This document shows positions 1 through 5,641 of a stretch of DNA of 6,070 bases, one piece after another. The notes below the pieces were generated by a model, which saw only the letters and a list, made by a program, of their open reading frames with translations, was not told the DNA's origin and searched no databases. The first letter of the stretch is position 1. Each line of letters starts with the position of its first letter. The stretch comes from Candidatus Falkowiibacteriota bacterium (lineage in GTDB: Bacteria > Patescibacteriota > Patescibacteriia > Patescibacteriales > UBA12465). Location: positions 1-6,070 of the forward strand of contig CAIMEI010000089.1 of the NCBI GenBank assembly GCA_903839955.1, given 5' to 3'. The position numbers were made by a program, and so were the translations under genes.

Positions 1-561
1 AAGGGAATCGGCGTCGGCTTGCAGTATCTAATTCCGAATAATAATTTTCAGGACTTGGAACTTTTTTTCCGTTCAGAGTTTTTCGGTCCGTGGTATGCTT
101 GGATTTTTCCGCATCGCGAATATGTTTCCGTCGGCTGCGGGGCTGACCCCAAAAATCTGCCAACCAAAAAATTGGTGGCCAATTTTCAGAGCTGGCTGAA
201 GGAAAAAAAGATTGATGTTTCTGGCAGTCCCTTGGAGGCAGCGGCCATCAATATCGATTATCGCGGTCACCGCTTCGGCAACATTTTTCTGGCAGGCGAC
301 GCCGCGGGCCTCGCCTCAGGATTGACGGGTGAGGGGATTTATCAAGCGCTGGTTTCTGGCGAGGAGGTGGCGTGCACAATTCTTGACCCGAATTTCTCCG
401 CGCCAAAAATCCAAGAAGTTTTACGCGACCAAAAAAAGCATCAGCGCGCGCTCTGGCTTTTAATTAGAGCGGGGCGCTTCCGGCCAATCGTTTTTCGCGC
501 CGGCCTCTGGTTTTTGAAAAATAAGCGTTTTCGAGAGAAAATTATCAAAGATTTCGGCTAA
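1..561 (+). CDS. FAD-dependent oxidoreductase, geranylgeranyl-reductase-like (5' partial)
   Basis: This is the C-terminal 186 residues of a flavoprotein whose N-terminus, including the Rossmann GxGxxG dinucleotide site, lies left of the window. The frame is open from base 1, so the TTG at 19 is an internal leucine, not a start. The diagnostic stretch is at about 286-350: IFLAGDAAGLASGLTGEGI, the second FAD-contacting motif (GDAAG at 295-309) followed by the G-x-G-I-x-x-A-x-x-S-G helix typical of the geranylgeranyl reductase/FixC-like family. Family members reduce isoprenoid double bonds or act as other FAD monooxygenases or dehydrogenases; the exact substrate cannot be read from this fragment. 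The tail is basic and rich in Arg, Lys and Phe, which could favour membrane contact (inference). It ends with TAA and is followed by a terminator, so it is the last gene of its transcription unit. Confidence 0.8.
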   Translation, partial: KGIGVGLQYLIPNNNFQDLELFFRSEFFGPWYAWIFPHREYVSVGCGADPKNLPTKKLVANFQSWLKEKKIDVSGSPLEAAAINIDYRGHRFGNIFLAGDAAGLASGLTGEGIYQALVSGEEVACTILDPNFSAPKIQEVLRDQKKHQRALWLLIRAGRFRPIVFRAGLWFLKNKRFREKIIKDFG

Positions 562-588
562 AAGTTCTATTTCAAAAAATAGCTCCGC

Positions 589-616
589 CAAAGACAGGGT
601 AAAAATCCTGTTTTTG
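589..616 (+). terminator. Hairpin after the oxidoreductase gene, possible weak terminator
   Basis: CAAAGACAGG (589-598) pairs with CCTGTTTTTG (607-616) over 10 bp with one G-U pair, closing an 8-base loop. The T run lies inside the 3' arm rather than after it, and only scattered T-rich sequence follows. It may be a weak first terminator or an mRNA 3'-end stabiliser ahead of the stronger hairpin at 627-682. Confidence 0.35.
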
Positions 617-626
617 CTTATTTATT

Positions 627-682
627 AGCCAAATAAAAGTCAGGGGAAATAAGCCTTTTTCCATTGACTTTTTGGCTTTTTT
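627..682 (+). terminator. Rho-independent terminator of the oxidoreductase unit
   Basis: The outer stem pairs AGCCAAATAAAAGTCA (627-642) with TGACTTTTTGGCT (665-677), with a 3-base bulge in the left arm. An inner GGAAA/TTTCC-type pairing closes the apical part. The 3' arm runs straight into six T residues (677-682), the classic intrinsic terminator layout. Its 3' arm overlaps the guaB -35 box. Confidence 0.75.
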
Positions 683-692
683 ATCGTAATAT
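664..692 (+). promoter_or_regulatory. Sigma-70-type promoter for guaB-purA
   Basis: TTGACT at 664-669 (5 of 6 to consensus) and TAATAT at 687-692 are separated by exactly 17 bases. Transcription should start near 699, giving a leader of about 34 nt before the guaB ATG. The -35 hexamer lies inside the 3' arm of the upstream terminator, so the end of one unit and the start of the next share bases. The leader is too short for a purine riboswitch. Confidence 0.7.
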
Positions 693-732
693 TGGGGCGT
701 GTAAATACATTAATAACTAAATAAAAAAAGTG

Positions 733-2256
733 ATGGAAAAAAATGAGAAATATCCTTTAGATGTCTTTTTCAAGAAGATGGAAAGAATCGGCCTAGCCTT
801 GAGTTATGGCGATGTTCGCGAAAAGACCGGCTATTCAGAGATATTGCCCGGAGACGTTAATTTGCAGACCAGATTTTCCAGGAATGTCCCACTGAATATT
901 CCGATTGTTAGTTCTCCGATGGATACCGTTACCGAGTTTGAAATGGCGATTGAAATGGCTAAGCTCGGCGGTTTAGGAATTATCCACAAAGCGCTCACCC
1001 CTTTCGATCAGGCTATGGAAATAGCCCGCGTTAAGCATCACCTCAACGCTTTTATCCAGGCGCCGGTTTGCGTTTTTGCTGATGATACAGTGGAAGCAGT
1101 GATGAAAATGAAGGCGGAAAAATTATATAAATTTTTCAGCTTTCCGGTCTTGGATCGCGCGAGCGGCCAGGTTATCGGCATTGTTTCTAGTAGCGATTTT
1201 GATTTTTGCTCCAATGTTCAGGACGAGATTTCTTTAATCATGTCCAAGAATATTGAGAAATTCAGTGTTGTCAGTAACAAAAAAGTCAGCGTCTCGGCGG
1301 CTTACGAAAAAATGATGTCCAATGGTAAAAAAATCTTGCCGGTTTTTGATAAGCTTGGAGCTTTTCGGGGCATCTATACTTTGTCAGACGTCAAGAGAAT
1401 TATGAACGGTGATTTTAAGGACTATAATCTTGATTCTTCCGGCAATTTGCGGGTTGGCGCCGCCGTTGGTGTGGGCGCTGATTTGGAAGAAAGATTGAGG
1501 CAAATAAGCCGTGAAAAGGTTGATGTTCTAGTAATAGATTCCGCGCATGGCGACTCTAAGTCGGTTTTTGAAGTAGTAAAGTTCTGTAAAAAAAATTATC
1601 CCGAAATCGATGTCGTAGCCGGAAATATTTCGGAAGGCGATGCGGCTAAGCGCTTAGTTCAACTGGGCGTTGATGGTCTAAGAGTTGGCCAAGGGCCAGG
1701 CTCTATTTGCACCACTAGAATTGTGGCCGGTATCGGCTGTCCACAGGTGACAGCTATTTACAACTGCGCTCGCGCTGTCAGGGGTTCTGACGTGCCGGTT
1801 TGCGGTGATGGCGGAATAGAATATTCCGGCGACGTTACGATTGCCTTGGCGGCCGGTGCCGCTAACGTGATGCTGGGCAAAGTTTTAGCCGGCACCAAGG
1901 AAGCACCGGGAATGTCTTTTGTGGAGCACGGGGTTACTAAGAAGTTTTATCGCGGCATGGGCTCTTTAGGGGCAATGATGGCTAATAAAGCTTCTCGAGA
2001 AAGATATGGCCAAGGAGATGCTCAAATTTCCAAGCTGGTTCCCGAGGGCGTGGACGGATCGGTTGAATACAAGGGCGAGGTCGCTGACATCGTTTTTCAG
2101 TTCCTAGGCGGATTAAAATCCGGCTTTGGTTATGTGGGGGCAAAAGATTTGCCTACTCTGCACAAAACGGCCGAGTTCTACAGAATCACCGGCTCTGGTT
2201 TACGGGAATCGCACCCCCATGGCCTGAGCGGCTTCAAGAGTGCACCAAATTATTGA
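733..2256 (+). CDS. guaB: Inosine-5'-monophosphate dehydrogenase
   Basis: Oxidises IMP to XMP with NAD+, the rate-setting cytosolic step towards GMP. The protein has 507 residues from the ATG at 733; an adjacent GTG at 730 would add one residue. An N-terminal barrel segment carries SSPMDTVTE. Two CBS domains, about residues 110-225, are inserted in the barrel as in most IMPDHs, where they usually bind purine nucleotides. The barrel then resumes with VGAAVGVG and DSAHGDS (NAD side) and the active-site loop GPGSICTTR, with catalytic Cys326. Next come IMP-binding DGG (Asp359), RGMGSLGAM, the Arg424-Tyr425 pair of the flap, and LVPEGVDG. The C-terminus ends in the family tail RESHPHGL. CBS domains plus the flap RY pair argue for IMPDH rather than GMP reductase. 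Loop residues are slightly unusual (VGQGPGS where bacteria usually have VGIGPGS). No Shine-Dalgarno precedes it; the leader is A-rich. It is the first gene of an operon with purA. Confidence 0.95.
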   Translation: MEKNEKYPLDVFFKKMERIGLALSYGDVREKTGYSEILPGDVNLQTRFSRNVPLNIPIVSSPMDTVTEFEMAIEMAKLGGLGIIHKALTPFDQAMEIARVKHHLNAFIQAPVCVFADDTVEAVMKMKAEKLYKFFSFPVLDRASGQVIGIVSSSDFDFCSNVQDEISLIMSKNIEKFSVVSNKKVSVSAAYEKMMSNGKKILPVFDKLGAFRGIYTLSDVKRIMNGDFKDYNLDSSGNLRVGAAVGVGADLEERLRQISREKVDVLVIDSAHGDSKSVFEVVKFCKKNYPEIDVVAGNISEGDAAKRLVQLGVDGLRVGQGPGSICTTRIVAGIGCPQVTAIYNCARAVRGSDVPVCGDGGIEYSGDVTIALAAGAANVMLGKVLAGTKEAPGMSFVEHGVTKKFYRGMGSLGAMMANKASRERYGQGDAQISKLVPEGVDGSVEYKGEVADIVFQFLGGLKSGFGYVGAKDLPTLHKTAEFYRITGSGLRESHPHGLSGFKSAPNY

Positions 2257-2270
2257 TTAACATTAAAAAA

Positions 2271-2277
2271 GAAAGGA
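2271..2277 (+). promoter_or_regulatory. Shine-Dalgarno site of purA
   Basis: GAAAGGA lies 6 bases before the ATG at 2284. This is the only clear Shine-Dalgarno motif before a start codon in the window and fixes the purA start, including its roughly 23-residue N-terminal extension. It fits in the 27-base gap after the guaB stop, as expected for a second operon gene. Confidence 0.7.
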
Positions 2278-2283
2278 TTCAAA

Positions 2284-3816
2284 ATGAAAAAAAGTTCTTC
2301 GCAAAATCCGCTGAAAAATAAGATAGTGGATTTCTTGCAGGGATTTTCCACCATTTCAGTCACCTGTAATCAATGGGGTGACACTGGAAAGGGGAAATTC
2401 GTTGATCTGTTCGCCGAGTGGGCGGACATCATCGCCCGCGGAACGGGGGGCGATAACTGTGGGCACTCGATTGAGGCCGATGGAAAAAAGTTTGTTTTCC
2501 ATATTATTCCCTCTGGCATCCTACGCGATGGCCAAGGAAAAATAAACATTATTGGTAACGGTACGGTGGTTAATCCCCGCACGGTAATCAATGAATTGGC
2601 GCTTCTGGCTGAACAAGGGTGCACTTACAGCAATCTAATGCTGGCTTATAACGCGAAATTAATTCTGCCCACGCAAATTGTGATGGATAGAATTAAAGAG
2701 CGTTCGGCTGGGGTTGGAAAAATTGGCACTACTGGCCGAGGCATTGGCCCGACCTATACCGATCATTATAGCCGTAAAGGCTTGGTGATTAACGATCTTC
2801 TTAACCCCGAAATCTTTCGTCAAAAGTTTAAAGCACATCTTGACGAGAAGAAAATGATCCTTAAAAACTACGACTACAAGGCCCTGAAAACCATTATGCA
2901 TCACAAAGACCTAGAAAGCGGATTCTATTGGGATGACGAAGAAATTTTTGCCGAAGAAAACGTGGTGGAACGCTATTTGCAATATGGCGAAATTCTTCGC
3001 CCCCTGATTAAAGACACTGATGCTTTTATCCGTAACGCCAAAGAAAGAGGTTTGAAAATTCTTCTCGAAGGAGCTCAAGGAACTCTACTTAGTATTGATC
3101 ACGGAACGACGCCTTTTGTGACTTCTTCCGACTGTTCAGTCGGCGGTTTGGCACGCGGGGCTGGTCTCAAGGAAAGCGACGTTGGTTTATCTTTTGGTAT
3201 CGTGAAAGGATTGTACATGACGAGAGTCGGCGAGGGACCTTTCCCCACGGAATTTGGCGGAGACCTGTCAGCTGAATGGTGTGGCAATGGTCTGAACAAT
3301 GAAGAAACCGAGAGGGAAAATCACAGCGCTAGTGATATCAATCGTTCCGAGCCTTTTTCTCGGGGTATTGCTTTGAGAATATTGGGCAAAGAATACGGAG
3401 CGACCACCGGAAGGCCGCGCCGCACTGGTTGGCTGGATTTGCCGCTTCTCAGGCATGCCTTGCAATTCGGTGGCGAAGAAATGATTTTCACTAAATTGGA
3501 TGTTCTTGATACTTGCGAAACCATCCAAGTTTGCACTGAGTATGAGTATCAGGGGCCAGATTATTATTTCGGTGACCATCTTTACCAGGCGGGCGATCAT
3601 TTAGGCATCGCTATTCCAGATAGTAACTTCTTAAAGTATTGTGCGCCAATTTATCAAGAGTTTAAGGGTTGGAAGACTTCAATCAGGGGGATCAGGAGCT
3701 ATCAAAGTTTGCCCGATGAGTTGCTAGAAATCTTGGACTTCGTAATCAGCCAAGTACCTGGAAATCTTAATATCATTTCGGTCGGTCCAGGCCGGGAGGA
3801 AACAATATTTCTTTAA
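2284..3816 (+). CDS. purA: Adenylosuccinate synthetase
   Basis: Joins IMP and aspartate with GTP hydrolysis to form adenylosuccinate, the first committed step to AMP in the cytosol. Signatures in order: QWGDTGKGK at residues 30-38, with the catalytic Asp33 and the P-loop-like lysines; GGDNCGH, with catalytic His61; GNGTVVNP; GTTGRGIGP; EGAQGTLLSIDHGT; TRVGEGPFPTE; GATTGRPRRTGW at 372-383 (IMP/aspartate loop); TKLD at 403-406 (guanine recognition); and the C-terminal GPGREET. At 510 residues it is much longer than the roughly 430 usual in bacteria. The extra length is an N-terminal extension of about 23 residues, some additional helical sequence around 180-230, and a polar insertion around 333-365 just before the GATTGRPRR loop. 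The usually conserved Glu of GDEGKGK is Thr34 here. The key catalytic residues remain, so an active enzyme is likely. It follows guaB by 27 bases in the same operon. Confidence 0.95.
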   Translation: MKKSSSQNPLKNKIVDFLQGFSTISVTCNQWGDTGKGKFVDLFAEWADIIARGTGGDNCGHSIEADGKKFVFHIIPSGILRDGQGKINIIGNGTVVNPRTVINELALLAEQGCTYSNLMLAYNAKLILPTQIVMDRIKERSAGVGKIGTTGRGIGPTYTDHYSRKGLVINDLLNPEIFRQKFKAHLDEKKMILKNYDYKALKTIMHHKDLESGFYWDDEEIFAEENVVERYLQYGEILRPLIKDTDAFIRNAKERGLKILLEGAQGTLLSIDHGTTPFVTSSDCSVGGLARGAGLKESDVGLSFGIVKGLYMTRVGEGPFPTEFGGDLSAEWCGNGLNNEETERENHSASDINRSEPFSRGIALRILGKEYGATTGRPRRTGWLDLPLLRHALQFGGEEMIFTKLDVLDTCETIQVCTEYEYQGPDYYFGDHLYQAGDHLGIAIPDSNFLKYCAPIYQEFKGWKTSIRGIRSYQSLPDELLEILDFVISQVPGNLNIISVGPGREETIFL

Positions 3817-3839
3817 ATAATAAAGAAATTCTATTTTTT

Positions 3840-3869
3840 AAAAACCGTTAACTAATTAGCGGTTTTTTT
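3840..3869 (+). terminator. Rho-independent terminator of guaB-purA
   Basis: AAAAACCGTTAA (3840-3851) pairs with TTAGCGGTTTTT (3856-3867) over 12 bp with one U-G pair and a CTAA loop. A run of seven T ends at 3869. It lies 23 bases after the purA stop. Confidence 0.85.
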
Positions 3870-3884
3870 ATTTGTGTCCGCTAA

Positions 3885-3914
3885 AAAAGCGAAGTTTCGG
3901 CAAACTTCGCTTTT
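3885..3914 (-). terminator. Intrinsic terminator of the minus-strand exported-protein gene
   Basis: AAAAGCGAAGTTT (3885-3897) and AAACTTCGCTTTT (3902-3914) form a perfect 13-bp stem with a 4-base loop. On the minus strand the stem is followed by a run of T (complement of 3883-3888) and sits 20 bases after the stop of the gene at 3935-4429. The T-rich right arm means it could also act as a backup for plus-strand transcripts. Confidence 0.85.
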
Positions 3915-3934
3915 ATTTAATGTGAATTTCTTCT

Positions 3935-4429
3935 CTATTTTCTCGTGCTTTTTTCACAGAGCTCCACGACGACGTGGCGGAGCAGGGCGATTTCAGCACT
4001 GTTTGCCGGCCGGAAGCGTTCGTAAGCGGCAAAGTAGCCGCTAATAGTGAAGGCGCCGCCGCTGTCCTTGCTGAAATAGCCGCCGATTTCGTTTTGGTCG
4101 GCACCGAAAGCCAGGGCATTGTTTTGTTCTTCGGCGCCACCGCTGGGATTAGGCCAATAGGCGATAAAAGTGCGGTAGCCTTTGTAGTGCTTGAGGATTA
4201 TTAATCTCTGCCCGGTTTGCGGGCAGAAAAATTCGGTGGTTTTTTTGTGGTGGCTGACGATAAATTCTAGGGAATCAACCGTTATTTTTTGGTTGTTTTT
4301 GGCCATTCCCTTGAAGTCTGGCCAGGAAATTTCCACCCACCTAGTTAGCGAACAATTATCGGCATAACTTTGGGCTTTGGCGAAGCTGCCGATAAAAATA
4401 AGGATTAAAATGATGATTATTTTTTTCAT
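3935..4429 (-). CDS. Small exported protein of unknown function
   Basis: The product has 164 residues and I do not recognise its family. The N-terminus is a textbook Sec signal peptide: MKK, a hydrophobic core of about 12 residues (mostly Ile and Leu), then SFAKA with likely cleavage after Ala19. There is no lipobox cysteine, so the mature form of about 145 residues is probably secreted, periplasmic or wall-side rather than a lipoprotein. The mature part has three cysteines (26, 69, 158), many aromatic residues, and motifs such as WVEISWPDF and YKGYRTFIAYWPNPSGGAEE; no catalytic motif is evident. It has a near-consensus promoter upstream and its own terminator downstream, so it is a single-gene unit. 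No Shine-Dalgarno is visible before the ATG. Overlapping open frames on both strands lack these signals and are judged spurious. Confidence 0.75.
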   Translation of the reverse strand: MKKIIIILILIFIGSFAKAQSYADNCSLTRWVEISWPDFKGMAKNNQKITVDSLEFIVSHHKKTTEFFCPQTGQRLIILKHYKGYRTFIAYWPNPSGGAEEQNNALAFGADQNEIGGYFSKDSGGAFTISGYFAAYERFRPANSAEIALLRHVVVELCEKSTRK

Positions 4430-4485
4430 GGTAAATATTATTAAGTTGTTAAAATGCGATTTAAATTAGCTGGCGCTAACTGTTG

Positions 4486-4514
4486 ATTTTATAATTATTT
4501 CAAATTTATGTCAA
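4486..4514 (-). promoter_or_regulatory. Near-consensus sigma-70 promoter of the exported-protein gene
   Basis: On the minus strand TTGACA (4514-4509) and TAAAAT (4491-4486) are spaced by exactly 17 bases. Transcription should start near 4479, giving a leader of about 50 nt. The predicted RNA would begin with TTAGC-GCCA-GCTAA (4479-4466), a small 5'-terminal stem-loop that could stabilise the message (inference). Confidence 0.75.
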
Positions 4515-4538
4515 ACACGGGACGCTGGCGGATTTTTG

Positions 4539-4547
4539 TGATAAAAT
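4539..4547 (+). promoter_or_regulatory. Stranded native promoter of the nitroreductase gene (extended -10)
   Basis: TG-A-TAAAAT at 4539-4547 is an extended -10 element; no good -35 lies 17 bases upstream. The predicted start, near 4554, is two bases before the ATG (4556-4558) in the left copy of the target duplication. Before the insertion this would have made a practically leaderless nitroreductase message. The insertion sequence now sits between this promoter and the gene. It is divergent from the promoter of the exported-protein gene. Confidence 0.5.
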
Positions 4548-4551
4548 CTTA

Positions 4552-4559
4552 GTATATGA
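4552..4559 (+). repeat. Target-site duplication, left copy
   Basis: GTATATGA directly abuts the left end of the element and is repeated exactly at 5642-5649. An 8-bp duplication fits IS256- and ISL3-type elements. This copy holds an orphaned ATG that now reads only four codons before TAA inside the element. Confidence 0.9.
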
Positions 4560-4586
4560 GGGATGATTAAATTAATTCTGAGTAAA
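4560..4586 (+). repeat. Left terminal inverted repeat of the insertion sequence
   Basis: These 27 bases, beginning GGGATGATTAAATTAATT and ending in GAGTAAA, are the exact reverse complement of 5615-5641. The match stops at the next base. A further small AT palindrome, ATATTTAAAATAT (4588-4600), lies just inside and may add to protein binding. Confidence 0.95.
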
Positions 4587-4635
4587 GATATTTAAAATAT
4601 TAGCTAATGTAATAGTAAATTTGGAAGTTTTTGGG

Positions 4636-4641
4636 GATAAT
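4636..4641 (+). promoter_or_regulatory. Candidate -10 box for the transposase gene
   Basis: GATAAT matches the -10 consensus at 5 of 6 positions but has no convincing -35. If used, transcription would start near 4648, two bases before the ATG, again giving a nearly leaderless message that lacks most of the 5' arm of the hairpin at 4641-4669. The assignment is weak. Confidence 0.25.
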
Positions 4642-4669
4642 TCTCGTGTATGAATAAATTACACGAGAA
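4641..4669 (+). promoter_or_regulatory. Perfect inverted repeat around the transposase start codon
   Basis: TTCTCGTGTA (4641-4650) is exactly complementary to TACACGAGAA (4660-4669), leaving a 9-base loop TGAATAAAT. The A of the ATG closes the stem and TG falls in the loop. In RNA this would fold over the initiation region; in DNA it could be an operator. The second arm encodes LHEK at the start of the protein, so the symmetry is kept despite coding constraint. Confidence 0.65.
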
Positions 4670-5609
4670 ATCGCCTTGCTGCCAGGCGAAAATACATAAA
4701 ATTGGCGGAAGAAGAAAACGGTGCTCGAAATGCGGAAAAAGCTGGACGAGCTGGAAAAAGAAACGAGGTAGAAAGGCTAGGCGACCAGACAAAAAACTAG
4801 TTGTAGATATCCTAGTAAATGGTGAAAAGGCGTCATGCGTAGCTCGCCATAAAAACGGTGTGAGCCAGCAAACGATTAGTCAAAGACTAAAGAAAGCAAT
4901 GCCGCTTTGCAGGCGAACAATCCCATATCCGGGTGGCTGGTTAATTGGGATAGCAGATGCCATCTGGTTTTCTTTCCAGAAGAAACGCTGGACACTGTAT
5001 ATTATTTCAATTCGGTCGGTAACTGGCGGTGAAGCTCATTATTTAGAGCCAATCCTTTTGCCCGGCAGAGAGACAGGAACGGGCTGGAAAGAGCTAATTA
5101 ATAGTATCCCCCCAGAGATAGACAAGCGCATAATAGCCCTTGTCTCGGACGGTTTTAGAGGTTTGCAGCAAATTGCCAAAGAACGTCGCTGGGTGCACCA
5201 GCTATGCCATTTTCACCTTTTGCAGCAACTACAGATCCAGTTGGGTTCCTGGAAAAAATTACCAGACCAACCAATTCGGAAAGAAATATATCGAGCGGTC
5301 TGCCAGCTGCTTGCAACTATCGAAAATGAACCGGAATATTATTCAAAACTGTATGAACTAATTAATCAACCAAAATGTCCTAGACGGTATTATATGGTTT
5401 GCAATGAAATGTTGCGACGGATTAGGAATTTTAGAGCTTACATTGACCACCGAGAATTACATCTACCGCACACCACCGGTTGTCTAGAATCGACCAACAA
5501 TATTATTCGAGACCGTTGCAAATATTTACGTACTCCTGAATCCTTGAAACTAAGAGCAACAGCCCTGCTTAGGGCCAGACAAACTGTCCGGTGTAACCAC
5601 AAAAATTAA
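4650..5609 (+). CDS. DDE transposase, IS256/MULE-like, with N-terminal zinc-ribbon-like segment
   Basis: Cuts and joins the ends of its own element in the cell's DNA. The protein has 319 residues. The N-terminus holds Cys10-Cys11 and Cys25-x-x-Cys28 in a basic context, a zinc-ribbon-like DNA-binding segment. It is followed by a Lys/Arg-rich patch and a helix-turn-helix-like stretch, about residues 48-85 (GVSQQTISQRLKKA). The catalytic core shows Asp103 (GIADAIWF), Asp167 (LVSDGFRGL), the Cys-x-x-His signature CHFH at 186-189, and Glu280 (TTGCLESTNN) followed by an Arg-rich helix. The 112-residue gap between the second Asp and the Glu matches the helical insertion of IS256/Mutator-type enzymes. 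It is shorter than the roughly 390-400 residues of most IS256 transposases. The ATG at 4650 is the only sensible start, since an in-frame TAA lies 10 bases upstream. No frameshift or missing catalytic residue is seen. Confidence 0.88.
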   Translation: MNKLHEKSPCCQAKIHKIGGRRKRCSKCGKSWTSWKKKRGRKARRPDKKLVVDILVNGEKASCVARHKNGVSQQTISQRLKKAMPLCRRTIPYPGGWLIGIADAIWFSFQKKRWTLYIISIRSVTGGEAHYLEPILLPGRETGTGWKELINSIPPEIDKRIIALVSDGFRGLQQIAKERRWVHQLCHFHLLQQLQIQLGSWKKLPDQPIRKEIYRAVCQLLATIENEPEYYSKLYELINQPKCPRRYYMVCNEMLRRIRNFRAYIDHRELHLPHTTGCLESTNNIIRDRCKYLRTPESLKLRATALLRARQTVRCNHKN

Positions 5610-5614
5610 TAAAT

Positions 5615-5641
5615 TTTACTCAGAATTAATTTAATCATCCC
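5615..5641 (-). repeat. Right terminal inverted repeat of the insertion sequence
   Basis: Exact 27-bp reverse complement of the left end at 4560-4586. Only five bases separate it from the transposase stop codon, so no terminator fits between the gene and the right end. Confidence 0.95.
5630..5635 (+). promoter_or_regulatory. Possible outward-facing -10 box in the right repeat
   Basis: TTTAAT sits 10 bases before the nitroreductase ATG, and a start 7 bases after it would fall at 5642, the first base of the target duplication. There is no recognisable -35 and the region is simply AT-rich, so this is only a candidate replacement promoter. Confidence 0.2.

Larger units (their letters stand above)
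4560..5641 (+). mobile_element. Complete insertion sequence, IS256/ISL3-like (MULE-type DDE)
   Basis: The element is 1082 bp, bounded by perfect 27-bp terminal inverted repeats beginning GGGATGATTAAATT and by an 8-bp direct repeat. It carries one transposase gene that fills most of its length (4650-5609). Perfect ends, an exact duplication and an intact reading frame point to a recent insertion and a potentially active copy. The 8-bp duplication, the GG ends and the spacing of catalytic residues suggest the IS256/ISL3/Mutator-like group. The short transposase with an N-terminal zinc-ribbon-like segment is not typical of IS256 itself, so the family name is tentative. Confidence 0.93.

Noticed and set aside
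19..21. TTG as start of the first gene
   Set aside because: The same frame is open to base 1, and the protein is clearly the C-terminal part of a longer family, so this is an internal codon.
693..732. Purine riboswitch in the guaB leader
   Set aside because: The predicted leader is only about 34 nt, A-rich and unstructured; it is too short for a purine or PRPP aptamer.
2370..3600. Several minus-strand open frames opposite purA
   Set aside because: They lie opposite a gene with complete family motifs, and their translations show no domain, so they follow from the purA codon pattern.
3974..4204. Plus-strand open frame opposite the exported-protein gene
   Set aside because: It has no promoter, no ribosome site and no recognisable domain. 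The minus-strand frame has a signal peptide, a near-consensus promoter and a terminator, so the plus frame is a shadow.
4588..4600. ATATTTAAAATAT palindrome inside the left end
   Set aside because: A 6-bp AT-only palindrome is common by chance in such AT-rich sequence, and there is no second copy at the right end.
5140..5361. A second plus-strand frame inside the transposase gene, possible -1/+1 frameshift product
   Set aside because: The main frame already contains all catalytic residues uninterrupted, and no obvious slippery site was seen where the frames would join.
5603..5632. AAATTAA/TTAATTT pairing after the transposase gene as a terminator
   Set aside because: The stem has only seven A-T pairs with a long loop, and no T run follows. 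It is a by-product of the AT-rich terminal repeat.
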